The notes: generated by a model not told the origin, from the sequence alone. A stretch of 64,000 nucleotides of DNA from Oscillospiraceae bacterium (GCA_015063805.1 SVTK01000012.1:23245-87244), one strand, 5' to 3'; numbered from the stretch's first letter, positions 25,500 through 34,875 are shown. A program made the numbers and translations.

Positions 25500-26531
25500 A
25501 TGTTTACAAAAGATATTGGGATCGACCTTGGCACGGCGACGGTACTGGTTTATGTACGCGGAAAGGGAATCGTGCTCAAGGAGCCTTCCGTTGTTGCCGT
25601 TAACACCGATACCGGTGCAATTAAAGCAGTGGGGAAACCTGCGCAGACCATGCTGGGCAGAACCCCCGAAAATATTATGGCAATCCGTCCCCTGCGGGAT
25701 GGTGTGATCAGCCGTTACGATGTGACAATGGTGATGATCCGTGAATTTTTGCGCCGTGCGCTGGGGAATACTTTGCTTAAGCCCCGTGTGATCATCTGCA
25801 TTCCCAGTGGAATTACCGAGGTAGAGGCGCGTGCCGTGCTGGATGCAGCCAAGCAGGCGGGCGCAGCGCGGGTACATCTGATTGAGGAGCCGGTAGCGGC
25901 CGCCATCGGCGCCGGGATAGACATTAACCGTGCCAACGGCAATATGGTCGTTGACATCGGCGGCGGTACTACCGATATCGCCGTGATCTCACTCGGCGGC
26001 GTTGTGGTCAGCGATTCCGTAAAGATTGCCGGAGATAAGTTTGATGATGCCATTATCCGCTATATGCGTCAGCAGCATAATATTCTGATCGGAGAACGCA
26101 CAGCTGAGGCCATCAAGATCCGCATTGGTGCCGTTTACAGTCACCCCGAGCAGCAGTTTATGCAGGTCAAGGGCCGCTGCCTGATCCAGGGCCTGCCCCG
26201 CGTGGTCAACATCGGTTCTTATGAGATCATGCACGCTCTCACACCGCCCATCAGTGAGGTAATCGATGCTATTTGTGATGTCATTGAGCGAACGCCTCCC
26301 GGTCTGATCGGAGATATTATGAACAACGGTATTGTCATGACGGGCGGCGGAAGCCTGCTCTACGGCTTTGACCGTTTGATTGAGCATGTGACCAACATTC
26401 CCACCCGGGTGGCCCCCAAGGCTGTTTCCTGTGTGGCGATGGGGACGGGAATTGCCTTGGAAAGCTATGATCTCTTCTCGGAGAATGAGGTTTATGTCAC
26501 CGCTGTGCGCAGTCCGCGCCAGGCGCAGTAA
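25500..26531 (+). CDS. mreB: Rod shape-determining actin homologue, MreB/Mbl family
   Basis: Bacterial actin that organises lateral cell-wall synthesis. DIGIDLGTATVLVYVRGKG is phosphate loop 1, VVDIGGGTTDIAVISLGG phosphate loop 2, and GIVMTGGGSLLYGFDRLI the adenosine-binding motif. The product is 343 aa, as usual. ATG at 25500 follows GGGAGAACC. No mreC or mreD lies beside it; it sits alone with its own promoter between comF and pepD, the pattern of a second MreB paralogue (Mbl-like) in many Firmicutes. Which paralogue it is cannot be settled here. Confidence 0.94.
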   Translation: MFTKDIGIDLGTATVLVYVRGKGIVLKEPSVVAVNTDTGAIKAVGKPAQTMLGRTPENIMAIRPLRDGVISRYDVTMVMIREFLRRALGNTLLKPRVIICIPSGITEVEARAVLDAAKQAGAARVHLIEEPVAAAIGAGIDINRANGNMVVDIGGGTTDIAVISLGGVVVSDSVKIAGDKFDDAIIRYMRQQHNILIGERTAEAIKIRIGAVYSHPEQQFMQVKGRCLIQGLPRVVNIGSYEIMHALTPPISEVIDAICDVIERTPPGLIGDIMNNGIVMTGGGSLLYGFDRLIEHVTNIPTRVAPKAVSCVAMGTGIALESYDLFSENEVYVTAVRSPRQAQ

Positions 26532-26558
26532 TGGTTTTGATTTTACGGAGGTTTTTCG

Positions 26559-27992
26559 ATGGAATACTTGATCAAAGGTTATGAGCCCGCTTGCCTTTTC
26601 CGCTTTTTTGAGGAAATTTGTGCCATCCCCCACGGATCTCGCAACGAAGAGAAGATTGCAGATTATCTGGTAGAGTTTGCCCGTGCACGTCAGCTGGATG
26701 TGTATCGGGATGAAATGCATAATGTATTTGTCCGCAAGCCTGCAACAGCAGGGCGTGAAAACGAACCTCCTGTTCTTTTGCAAGGGCACACTGATATGGT
26801 CTGTGAAAAAAATGCCGATGTTGAGCACGATTTCGCCCGTGACCCCCTTAAGCTTGCCCTGACCGATGACGGCAAGGTGTACGCCTGCGGGACAACCCTG
26901 GGCGCAGATGATGCCGTTGCTGTGGTGATTATGATGTCCCTGCTTGACGGCGCCCTGGATTCCCATCCCGCCCTGGAGTGCCTCTTCACCACCCAGGAGG
27001 AGATCGGTATGCACGGCGCAGATGCCTTTGACTGCAGCCTGATCAAAGCACGTCGGATGATCAATCTCGATTCCGAATCGGACAATTCCGCGATTGTCGG
27101 CTGTGCCGGCGGAATTCGCTCGGATATGACAGTTCCCGTGACCCGTATTCCCTTTGCCGGGGAGGCGGTTTTTGTCAAGGTGAAAGGTCTGATCGGCGGC
27201 CATTCGGGTGAGAATATTCATATGGGGCGTGCCAATGCCAACAAAATTATGGGCCGACTCCTGGCACAGCTGATGCGGGACGAAAGCCTCTGCCTGTGTA
27301 CCATTGAAGGGGGGCTGAAGGATAATGCCATCCCTAGAGAGTGCAGTGCAACGATTTCTGTTTCGTCGGCAGCATTGGCAATGGAGACGCTGAAAAAGTC
27401 GGCGGAAGCGATTCGTGGCGAACTGGTAGCGGATGATGCAAATTTTGAGTTGGAACTCAGCGCGGTAAGTTCACCTGCTGTGATGATGGATGAAGCGTCC
27501 ACCCGTCGGGTTGTGACAGTGCTTGAACTTTCGCATTCCGGTGTTCTGGCAATGAATCAAGTGATCGGCATTGTGGAATTTTCCCGCAATCTCGCAGTGA
27601 TTCGTACCAAGGAAACCGAAGTAAGCATAGCTTTCTCCTCCCGTTCTCCCAAGGAGAGCCAACTGGATGCCTCTGTGCTGGAGCTGGATACGCTGGCAGC
27701 ATTTGTCGGTGGATCGGTCACCCACCACAGCCGTTATCCCGGCTGGGATTACGCTCCGCAGTCGCCTCTTCGTGATGCCTATGTGGCCGCCTATATGCGA
27801 TTGTTTGGGGAGAAGCCCATCATCAAGTCGATCCACGCCGGATTGGAATGCGGTCTGCTCAAATCCCGCATCCCTGACTTGGATATCATCGGTCTCGGGG
27901 CAAATCTTGAGAATATCCACTCTCCTCTTGAGAAGATGGAGCTTGCCTCCTGTGAGAAGCTTTGGAAGATTGTTGCCGAGCTGTTGAAATAA
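26559..27992 (+). CDS. pepD: Aminoacyl-histidine dipeptidase (M20 family, PepD)
   Basis: A cytoplasmic zinc dipeptidase (477 aa) with broad specificity including Xaa-His dipeptides. LLQGHTDMVCEKN carries the first metal-binding His-x-Asp, GTTLGADDAVAV the bridging Asp, and TTQEEIGMHGA the catalytic Glu pair. GGHSGENIHMGRANA marks the lid domain, and the C-terminal HAGLECG supplies the last metal His. ATG 26559 is preceded by ACGGAGG. It follows mreB by 27 bp and ends at a strong terminator. Confidence 0.93.
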   Translation: MEYLIKGYEPACLFRFFEEICAIPHGSRNEEKIADYLVEFARARQLDVYRDEMHNVFVRKPATAGRENEPPVLLQGHTDMVCEKNADVEHDFARDPLKLALTDDGKVYACGTTLGADDAVAVVIMMSLLDGALDSHPALECLFTTQEEIGMHGADAFDCSLIKARRMINLDSESDNSAIVGCAGGIRSDMTVPVTRIPFAGEAVFVKVKGLIGGHSGENIHMGRANANKIMGRLLAQLMRDESLCLCTIEGGLKDNAIPRECSATISVSSAALAMETLKKSAEAIRGELVADDANFELELSAVSSPAVMMDEASTRRVVTVLELSHSGVLAMNQVIGIVEFSRNLAVIRTKETEVSIAFSSRSPKESQLDASVLELDTLAAFVGGSVTHHSRYPGWDYAPQSPLRDAYVAAYMRLFGEKPIIKSIHAGLECGLLKSRIPDLDIIGLGANLENIHSPLEKMELASCEKLWKIVAELLK

Positions 27993-27994
27993 TT

Positions 27995-28046
27995 GAAAAA
28001 TCACCGGGGTGTCATGCGGATTGCGTGACGCCCCGGTGATTTTTTG
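27995..28046 (+). terminator. Terminator after pepD (also serves the minus-strand gene)
   Basis: AAAATCACCGGGG near 27997 pairs with CCCCGGTGATTTTTT at 28030-28045, with further pairing of the inner GTCATGC and GCGTGAC arms. Confidence 0.85.
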
Positions 28047-28047
28047 T

Positions 28048-28725
28048 TTAGGACAAAGTTCTTCCGTACGGTGGAAGCAGAGAATAGCCCTTGCGGTAAA
28101 TATGGCCGACCAGCCGGGGGATGTTTCCTTGTCGTGCAGCACGGTTCAGATTGTGAATGTGAATCGGTATGCTGTTTGTTGGAAGATCATGTCGCGGGCG
28201 GCGGAGAAAGGCCGCCATGATATCGGCTTCTGTTGGATCCGTGCAGCGAACCAGCAGATGCAGAATCGTATGTTGGGCCGGTGTCAGAGATATTCGCCTG
28301 ATACCGAGCATGACGGTATGCCTATCGGATGTAAGTTCAATTCCGTATCGATGGATTGTATTCTGTGCATGACCGCGGAAAGCACCGAGGTTCTCAAGCG
28401 CAGCGGAGATTTCGGTAAACGAATAGGGAGCAGTAAGCTCCGCATCGGTGTTCGGTATGCTTCTCCAACGATAAGACGGATTGCCGTGGCTGAGAACAAG
28501 CAGACGAATTTGGGGAAAGAATGTACGCAATTCCGTTACTGAGGGAAGTCCGTCGTCTTTGCGTGCCATACAAAGTACAGCTGCCGAAAAGGGGATTACC
28601 GACAGCCGTTCAAGGGGGATATCTTTTTGCGGAAGACAAAGCAGGAATCCCTCTTCCCGTAGTTTTTTGCTGAGTTTCGTAACGGTTACGGAAGGAAAAT
28701 CGGAAGAAGAAAACAGCAGGATCAT
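28048..28725 (-). CDS. Response-regulator-like protein with degenerate receiver and OmpR-type DNA-binding domain
   Basis: A 225-aa protein. The C-terminal ~95 residues resemble an OmpR/PhoB winged helix: ISLTPAQHTILHLLVR (first strand and helix), a recognition-helix region NSIPIHIHNLNRAAR, and the wing VGHIYRKGYSLL. The N-terminal ~110 residues resemble a receiver fold (MILLFSSSDF start, LLVLSHG strand), but I cannot find a convincing phosphoacceptor Asp. ATG 28725 overlaps the stop of the acyltransferase gene (ATGA). No histidine kinase gene is adjacent, so it may act without phosphorylation. Confidence 0.65.
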   Translation of the reverse strand: MILLFSSSDFPSVTVTKLSKKLREEGFLLCLPQKDIPLERLSVIPFSAAVLCMARKDDGLPSVTELRTFFPQIRLLVLSHGNPSYRWRSIPNTDAELTAPYSFTEISAALENLGAFRGHAQNTIHRYGIELTSDRHTVMLGIRRISLTPAQHTILHLLVRCTDPTEADIMAAFLRRPRHDLPTNSIPIHIHNLNRAARQGNIPRLVGHIYRKGYSLLPPYGRTLS

Positions 28726-29825
28726 GATTGATTCTGATCGATAAATCTGTCTTTTAGCCAAGCGGTGATCGGTTTCTCCAGAGCATGGCGGAAAAAGAGT
28801 GCAATGACAATACACACAAACCAGCCGATGAGAATAATGGTCACGTTGCCGGTAATGCCATGCTTGCCCAAGAAGGACTTGCAGATGGCGTTGGAAAAAA
28901 GCTGAGCCAGGAAAAAGACATAGGCGATGGAACTGCAGTAGGAAAGCACACGAGAGCGTTCCAGATCGTCAAACTCAATGCCGGACATGCCGATGATCAT
29001 AATGATGAAGCAAGGCAGACAAATCAGGCTGTACATCATGTAGTTGCCGAGAGCAAAGCCCTTTTTTACCGCCACAGTAATACCTGCTGCCATGAGGATG
29101 CTGATCACGACCATGGAAGCACGGTTATAGAGAATACGTCTTACCACAATGCTTTCATCGAGCTTGGGTTTGAGCGAAGCAAGCAGAACACCAATCCCAA
29201 ACTCAAGAAGTCTGAAAAACGGATTGGAATAAATATTGGAAATGCCGAACTTTGCAACAACAAACGGCGAGTACAGAAGGATAAACGAACTTATACCGAT
29301 GAGGATGATTTTCGCACGGACAGACAGCGGTTTAAAAACTTCCTGTAAAAATGGATACACCAGATAGCAGATCATCAGACAGGAGATGAACCAGGTTCCG
29401 CCATTGTGTGAGAAATTGAATAGAGAAGAAAAATTAGATTGGATCCCCAGCGCTTCGATGGGGGCCAGCCACAGGTTTTCCATGACCACCTTCATCGGTT
29501 CTCCCGATAAGCTCATCCTGTGGAAGATAAACAGCAGGGAAGTGAGGTAATACATGGGGACAATGGCGATCATTCGCTTGAGCCAGAATTTTCTTAACGC
29601 CTCTTTATTCATGATCTCAATTCCGGCGTAATTGACAAACAGAGTGTAGCCGGACAGCATAAAAAATGCGGTCATAAATACCGCACCCATTTGCGATACA
29701 GATTGAAGGATACCATAATCCGCGCCCAGATGAATTGTTGTGTGGAAGGCGCAAACGACTGCGGCGGAAATCACGCGAAGAAGGTCTAGCCCTGCATATC
29801 TTTTTTTCAGTGCTGAATAATCCAT
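28722..29825 (-). CDS. Membrane acyltransferase, family 3
   Basis: A multi-span acyltransferase (367 aa, about ten hydrophobic segments) of the type that O-acetylates surface sugars or lipids. The N-terminus GLDLLRVISAAVVCAFHTT contains the family R/H signature. HNGGTWFISCLMICYLVYP and LEFGIGVLLASL are other family blocks. The acceptor cannot be predicted. GGAG lies eight bases before ATG 29825, and a strong promoter lies upstream. It is followed without a gap by a DNA-binding protein gene, an uncommon pairing. Confidence 0.88.
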   Translation of the reverse strand: MDYSALKKRYAGLDLLRVISAAVVCAFHTTIHLGADYGILQSVSQMGAVFMTAFFMLSGYTLFVNYAGIEIMNKEALRKFWLKRMIAIVPMYYLTSLLFIFHRMSLSGEPMKVVMENLWLAPIEALGIQSNFSSLFNFSHNGGTWFISCLMICYLVYPFLQEVFKPLSVRAKIILIGISSFILLYSPFVVAKFGISNIYSNPFFRLLEFGIGVLLASLKPKLDESIVVRRILYNRASMVVISILMAAGITVAVKKGFALGNYMMYSLICLPCFIIMIIGMSGIEFDDLERSRVLSYCSSIAYVFFLAQLFSNAICKSFLGKHGITGNVTIILIGWFVCIVIALFFRHALEKPITAWLKDRFIDQNQS

Positions 29826-29870
29826 GATTTTTCTCCGATCCGTTGAGTTTTTTGAGGGGTATCATGTCAC

Positions 29871-29900
29871 ATTATATCATGTCCGCGCAAGAAATGTCAA
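29871..29900 (-). promoter_or_regulatory. Sigma-A promoter for the acyltransferase operon
   Basis: On minus, perfect TTGACA (29895-29900), 18-nt spacer, perfect TATAAT (29871-29876). Confidence 0.8.
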
Positions 29901-30045
29901 CGGATTTGCTCTGTTCCAAATTATTTTTAAAGTTTTTGGGGAAAAATAAAAAATCCTCTATACAAACACAAAAAAATATGCTATAATATATTGAATAATA
30001 CAATGTATACGTATGCTTTCATCGCAGAAAATAAAGGATTTTACT

Positions 30046-31152
30046 ATGGAACAGAAAAATAAACAGACTCACGAAGGGGGCGCGGCACGCAAACCCCAGC
30101 AAAATCATCGCCGCAATTCTGGCAAGCCCAACGGTGCACACAAGAATAATCGCACGGCTGAAAATCAGCAGACACAGCCGAAGAAGGATTACAAAAACAG
30201 GAATCAGACAGACAAGCCCGCTGACAATAAGCGATATCAGGAGAAGAATAAATCATTCTCCCGGGGTGGAAAGCAGCGTGGAGGCCGCGGGGCTCATTTC
30301 AATACGGGAAATGCTGAAGATATCAAGCTTCGTCACAACGAGTATGTTGCCAACTACGAGGTTGATGAAGAGCTTCTCGATGGACGTAATGGTGAACTCC
30401 ATCCCGATGCGCAGGGAGACAGCGGTGCTGTTGCAGGACGCAATGCCGTGCGCGAACTGCTGAAATCCGACCGATCCATTGACAAGATTTTTGTTCGCCG
30501 CGGGGACCGTGAGGGTTCCATCGTGGTTTTGGTGGCGGAGGCGGTAAGCCGCGGGATTCCTGTTATCGAAGTGGAGAAAAACAAGCTGGATATGCTTGCC
30601 GGCTACGCGCCTCATCAGGGCATTGTTGCTCTTGCGGCAGCAAAGGAATATTCCACGGTTGAGGACATTCTTGAAATCGCCAAATCCAGAGGGGAGAAGC
30701 CTCTGATCGTCATTGCAGACGGAATTGTGGATCCCTATAATCTTGGTGCACTGATCCGCTGTGCAGAATGTGCGGGTGCTCATGGTCTGATTATTCCCAA
30801 GCGCCGGGCAGTTGGACTTACTCCCGTTGTGACAAAGGCATCTGCCGGGGCTATTGAACATCTTGCCATTGCCAAGGTGTCCAATATCGCACAGACACTG
30901 AGTTGGCTCAAAAAGCAGGGCGTTTGGACTTACGCAGCTGAAGCCGGCGGGAGAAGCTATCATGATACGGATTTTCGTGGACCGGCCGCCATTGTGTTTG
31001 GCAGTGAAGGAGACGGCGTGTCCAGCTTAATTATGGAAAGATGCGATTTTATCACCTCAATCCCCATGTATGGCAAGGTCAATTCTTTCAACGTTTCCAC
31101 CGCGGCCGCGGTGATTCTCTCCGAAGCTGCAAGACAGCAGCGCGCAGACTAA
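30046..31152 (+). CDS. rlmB: TrmH-family 23S rRNA 2'-O-methyltransferase (RlmB type)
   Basis: A SPOUT-class RNA 2'-O-methyltransferase of 368 aa. The catalytic domain has DPYNLGALIRCAECAGAHG (motif 1), FGSEGDGVSSLI (motif 2) and SFNVSTAAAVILSE (motif 3, forming the knot). Before it lies the substrate-binding GRNAVRELL domain. Upstream of that is an unusual N-terminal extension of about 85-130 residues rich in K, N, Q, H and G, probably disordered and RNA-binding. ATG 30046 follows AAAGGA at eight bases. G2251 specificity is inferred from family only. Confidence 0.88.
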   Translation: MEQKNKQTHEGGAARKPQQNHRRNSGKPNGAHKNNRTAENQQTQPKKDYKNRNQTDKPADNKRYQEKNKSFSRGGKQRGGRGAHFNTGNAEDIKLRHNEYVANYEVDEELLDGRNGELHPDAQGDSGAVAGRNAVRELLKSDRSIDKIFVRRGDREGSIVVLVAEAVSRGIPVIEVEKNKLDMLAGYAPHQGIVALAAAKEYSTVEDILEIAKSRGEKPLIVIADGIVDPYNLGALIRCAECAGAHGLIIPKRRAVGLTPVVTKASAGAIEHLAIAKVSNIAQTLSWLKKQGVWTYAAEAGGRSYHDTDFRGPAAIVFGSEGDGVSSLIMERCDFITSIPMYGKVNSFNVSTAAAVILSEAARQQRAD

Positions 31153-31181
31153 CCAATTACTGAGCAAGGAGTTTGGAATTT

Positions 31182-33785
31182 ATGAAACAAAAGAAACCCG
31201 AGAATCAAGAAACGATGTCAACGGGTGAACTGCTCGGACGGCTGAAAAAGAGCTATTCGGCTGATGATGAGGGAACAAAAACATTCCCCCCTGTTTCTGC
31301 CGAACCGGACGCCTCCGATGACGATCTGGATATTGCGGCACTGCTCAGACAGTATTTGCCCGATGCAGAGCATACTTCTGCCGAGAATGAACCTGCATCC
31401 GATACCATCGAATTCAGTATACCTGAATCCCGGACAGAGGAACCTGTTTCTGCTGAGGAGGACATTTTTGTCGAGAATCCTTTGCGTGATTTTGTTCCGG
31501 ATACTGACGCTGGGCCGGCACCTGTTTCCGGATCGGTTCGCCGTCAGGTCTACCGTTTCCGTCCGTCGTCGAGAAATTTTGCTGCACAAACAGTGAAGAT
31601 TACAGAAACGGTTCGGGAAGAGCTTCCTTTGGTTCAAACCCCGAATACTGCTGCGTCCGATGGTTATTTTTCCGGAAAGGGAAAGACAGATTTTGTCATT
31701 GACGATGAGATTGTTCTGCCCGACGAATCTGCTTTTGACGAACTGATTCCTTCGCTTCATGCGTCTGAGCCCGCACCTGATATGCGGGCAGATGCAGAAT
31801 CCGAACAGACCCGTGTGTTTGACACCGCCGAAGTCCTGTTGGCGGAAGATACCAAACAGGATGAAGCTGGCACTGCGAGCACTGAGGAGACATCTCCTGT
31901 GCAGAATGCAGAAGTAGATGAATCTGTTTCCGATGTAAAGCCTGAGTCCAAAGCTGAGCTGGACGATACGGATATCAATTTGATGATTGCTCTTGGTTAT
32001 GAAGAGGAGCTTCAGCAGACGGTCGGCATTGACCGTGTGAACGAAATTGAAGAGAAGCTGGACAAGGATGCATCTGCAGGAGATACCCGTGATAGTGCTG
32101 CCTTCCGCGGCTTTGAATATACCGAGAAAGAACAGGCAAAAGAGATTATGCAGAACTACCGTGCCGAGTACAACGGCACAGTGCTCCGCCTGATTGGCAG
32201 CATTTTGCTCTTGGTTGCACTTTTCTTCTACGAGAACATCTCCTTGCTTGGCGTTGAACTGCCCGGTGCACTCAATATGCGGCATTTCCCATCGGTTCAT
32301 ACCCTGGTTTCGCTTCAGCTTCTGGTGCTCAGCGCCGCACTTTCCTGGCGCGAGCTGTTTGCCGGTCTCCGCAGTGCGGTTACCTTTAAGCCGACACCGC
32401 AGAGCCTTGGTGCGGTTGCTGTTTTGGTAGCGGTTCTGTATGACCTGATTATTGCCCTGGTCGCGCCGAGCAACGGTGTGATGCTTTATAATTTCCCTGC
32501 GGCACTCTGCCTGACGCTGATGGCCCTTTATGATCTGATGAGCCTGAAGCGGGAAATTTTCAGCTTTACCGTGGTGGCTGATCGGCATGAAAAGTATGCC
32601 GCACGCAGTGTTTTGCTTCGCGATGCGGTGAGTGGTGAAGAGGAACTTACCCTTGATGTTCGCCGTTCCGCTTTCGTTTCCCGTTATTTTGCGCGTACGA
32701 ATGCAAAATCCGTGGTAGGCAGTCACTTGAATTTTGTTCTGCTTCCTGTTTTGGCAGTTTCGCTGGCACTGGCATTTATCTCCCTCTCCATGCACAAGGA
32801 CGGGGTGGGTGCGCTCAATGTTTTCGCATTAACCAATATGTTTTGTTTGCCGGTGTCTACCCTTATTGCGTACAGCTATCCGCTGTTCCGTGCTGCACAG
32901 ATTGCTTTCGAGGAAGATACTGCGATCCTTGGTGAGGCATCTGCTGAGGAGTACAGCGGCGCATCTGTGATCAGTTTTGCTGATACCGATATGTTCCCGT
33001 CTTATTCTGTCAAGCTCCGTTCCATTAAGCTGTATGGCAATGCCCGTCCTGACCTGGTGCTCTTCGGCGCGGCAAGTGTCTTCTCCCGCGTAGGCGGGCC
33101 TTTAGCAGATGTGCTGGAACTGGCCACCATGGAATTTGACTCGGCTGAATCGGTGGAGCTTATCCGCATCGCTGAAGACGGCATTGAGGCGATTGTGGAT
33201 GGCCAGAGCATTCTGATCGGCAGAGAAGATTTCCTCTCTACCTATGATGTTCATCCCCTTCGCGATGCGGATGATGATGCCAATGGCGAGCGGATTCTGT
33301 ACATTGTAATGGACGGTGTGCTCTGTGCTAAGCTGTATATCCAGTATGAGATGGATACCGATTTTGAAGATACCCTTCGTGCCCTGACCAAGGAGGAAAT
33401 TACCGCCAAGATCCGTACCTACGATCCCAATATTGATGAGGAGCTTCTTGCGGTTAAACTGCGCGGAAAGCCTTTTGCCGTACAGATCGACAAGCAGATG
33501 GAGGAACCTTCGGAGCCCGGCAAGCTGGAGGAGATCGACAGCGGACTGGTGTCCCGTTCTTCGGCGAAAGCGCTGGTTCGACCCGCCCTGCTGTGCAGCC
33601 GCCTGGCCCATGTTCGCCGCACCGGATCCATCATCCGGACGGTGGCGCTGGTGGTCAGCCTGCTGATCATGCTCCTGCTGACGGTGCTTAGTTCTTCGGT
33701 TTCCATTACGTCGGTGTATGTTGCACTTTATCAGATCTTCTGGATCATTCCCAGTCTGATTATCACTCGCTTGTTTATCAAATAA
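31182..33785 (+). CDS. Large membrane protein resembling an inactive P1B-type ATPase, with long acidic N-terminal region
   Basis: An 867-aa protein of unknown function. Residues 1 to ~330 are hydrophilic, acidic and Ser/Thr-rich, probably disordered. From ~334 on the order of elements follows a heavy-metal P-type ATPase. There is a TM pair, PTPQSLGAVAVLVAVLYDL like TM3/4, and only a ~50-residue remnant where the actuator domain should be. A TM pair with CLP (555-557) stands in place of CPC. FADTDMFP (599-606) stands in place of FDKTGTLT, with Ala600 at the phosphorylated Asp. GIEAIVDGQSILIG (667-680) fits the nucleotide domain, TYDPN (746-750) replaces TGDN, and a final TM pair follows. AAGGAG is ten bases before ATG 31182. 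It follows rlmB by 29 bp. Confidence 0.7.
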   Translation: MKQKKPENQETMSTGELLGRLKKSYSADDEGTKTFPPVSAEPDASDDDLDIAALLRQYLPDAEHTSAENEPASDTIEFSIPESRTEEPVSAEEDIFVENPLRDFVPDTDAGPAPVSGSVRRQVYRFRPSSRNFAAQTVKITETVREELPLVQTPNTAASDGYFSGKGKTDFVIDDEIVLPDESAFDELIPSLHASEPAPDMRADAESEQTRVFDTAEVLLAEDTKQDEAGTASTEETSPVQNAEVDESVSDVKPESKAELDDTDINLMIALGYEEELQQTVGIDRVNEIEEKLDKDASAGDTRDSAAFRGFEYTEKEQAKEIMQNYRAEYNGTVLRLIGSILLLVALFFYENISLLGVELPGALNMRHFPSVHTLVSLQLLVLSAALSWRELFAGLRSAVTFKPTPQSLGAVAVLVAVLYDLIIALVAPSNGVMLYNFPAALCLTLMALYDLMSLKREIFSFTVVADRHEKYAARSVLLRDAVSGEEELTLDVRRSAFVSRYFARTNAKSVVGSHLNFVLLPVLAVSLALAFISLSMHKDGVGALNVFALTNMFCLPVSTLIAYSYPLFRAAQIAFEEDTAILGEASAEEYSGASVISFADTDMFPSYSVKLRSIKLYGNARPDLVLFGAASVFSRVGGPLADVLELATMEFDSAESVELIRIAEDGIEAIVDGQSILIGREDFLSTYDVHPLRDADDDANGERILYIVMDGVLCAKLYIQYEMDTDFEDTLRALTKEEITAKIRTYDPNIDEELLAVKLRGKPFAVQIDKQMEEPSEPGKLEEIDSGLVSRSSAKALVRPALLCSRLAHVRRTGSIIRTVALVVSLLIMLLLTVLSSSVSITSVYVALYQIFWIIPSLIITRLFIK

Positions 33786-33798
33786 ATCCATAAAAAAG

Positions 33799-33836
33799 AA
33801 GCACTTGCGGCAGGTTTGCCGCAAGTGCTTTTGTTG
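33799..33836 (+). terminator. Terminator after the P-ATPase-like gene
   Basis: AAGCACTTGCGGCA, loop GGTT, TGCCGCAAGTGCTT followed by TTG; it also lies at the 3' end of the convergent regulator gene. Confidence 0.88.
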
Positions 33837-33837
33837 G

Positions 33838-34875
33838 TTATCGGATGTATTCTGCAAGATCATAGTTTGCCAGATATTGATAAAACGGTTTCATGTAGTA
33901 TTCCTTATTTTCCTCAAAATCCTTCCACACCACCGATACAAGGCGGTATGCCTCGTCGATGGATTTTTCACATTTCTCCATATTGCCGAGCCTTTTGTGG
34001 CACGCTGCAATGCACTGATGGAAGCTCCAATGGAAGGTCTGCATACCAGGCCAAATGTACTGATCAGCCGGATCACGGTAGATATCGTCCAAAATAAAGG
34101 TGGTCAGGACGTCAAGTCCTTTTTGATAGCACCGCAGTGCCTGAGGAATATAATCATCAGGTGTGTAATCGCGGAAAGTTACCTTGTGCTCATGCATATG
34201 GAACCAGGCATCGCCTTCCTGCATACAAGCGATATACAAGCCCTCAAGGTGGTGGTTCCGGGAGAAAATCGCGCCGTTCAGCTTATCTTTCCCGGATAAA
34301 CGAAAGGCAAAAGCGTTATCCCGAAGATTGAAATTGCGGGGCAGCGTTTCCAGAACTGCCTTGGCTTTTTCGTAGTCGCCTTTTTTGAGATAAGCCGCGG
34401 CTTGCGTATCCTTTGCGCTGTATACAAGAGTAAAATTTGTGCTTTCGGAAATTAGCTTTTGAGAAATCTCGATCATTTCATCCAAATGGGATGTGTCTTC
34501 CTGTGTGCGAAGTGTGTATTCGTATGCATTAAGAAGCGCGCAAAGCAGTGCCTCGTTTCCGGGATATTCCTGCAGAGCGGCCTTTACGGTTTCGGCATAT
34601 TTTTCGGTGTTATCGAAGAAATCGCTGCTTGCGTCATCGATGATTTTTTGAATTTTTGCCTTCATCTCCCGGACATCATAGTCAAAGAGAATGTCCATGG
34701 ATACCTCAAAATAGCCGGCGATCACAGGAATCATCTCCACGTCGGGGTAGCTGCAGCCGCTTTCCCATTTGCTCACTGCCTGGGGAGATACCGAAAGTGC
34801 ACCGGCCAGGGCTTCCTGGGTAAGCCCTTTCTTTTTTCGCAGCTCACGGATCTTGCTGCCGATATGAACGGTCAT
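33838..34875 (-). CDS. Xre-family transcriptional regulator with helical C-terminal sensor region
   Basis: A 345-aa regulator. The N-terminal HTH_3 domain (residues ~6-60) reads KIRELRKKKGLTQEALAGAL and SPQAVSKWESGCSYPDVEMI. The remaining ~270 residues are helical, with repeat-like YEKAKAVLETL and LGNMEKCEKSIDEAYRL segments that look like TPR helices. This is the build of Gram-positive regulators that sense peptides or metabolites; no ligand can be inferred. The second of two adjacent ATGs (34873-34875) is chosen because AGGAGG lies six bases before it. A palindrome overlaps its promoter. Confidence 0.82.
   Translation of the reverse strand: MTVHIGSKIRELRKKKGLTQEALAGALSVSPQAVSKWESGCSYPDVEMIPVIAGYFEVSMDILFDYDVREMKAKIQKIIDDASSDFFDNTEKYAETVKAALQEYPGNEALLCALLNAYEYTLRTQEDTSHLDEMIEISQKLISESTNFTLVYSAKDTQAAAYLKKGDYEKAKAVLETLPRNFNLRDNAFAFRLSGKDKLNGAIFSRNHHLEGLYIACMQEGDAWFHMHEHKVTFRDYTPDDYIPQALRCYQKGLDVLTTFILDDIYRDPADQYIWPGMQTFHWSFHQCIAACHKRLGNMEKCEKSIDEAYRLVSVVWKDFEENKEYYMKPFYQYLANYDLAEYIR

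Noticed and set aside
29959..29987. Promoter for rlmB with TATAAT at 29982-29987
   Set aside because: The -10 is good, but no -35 resembling TTGACA is at a suitable distance, so I did not list it.
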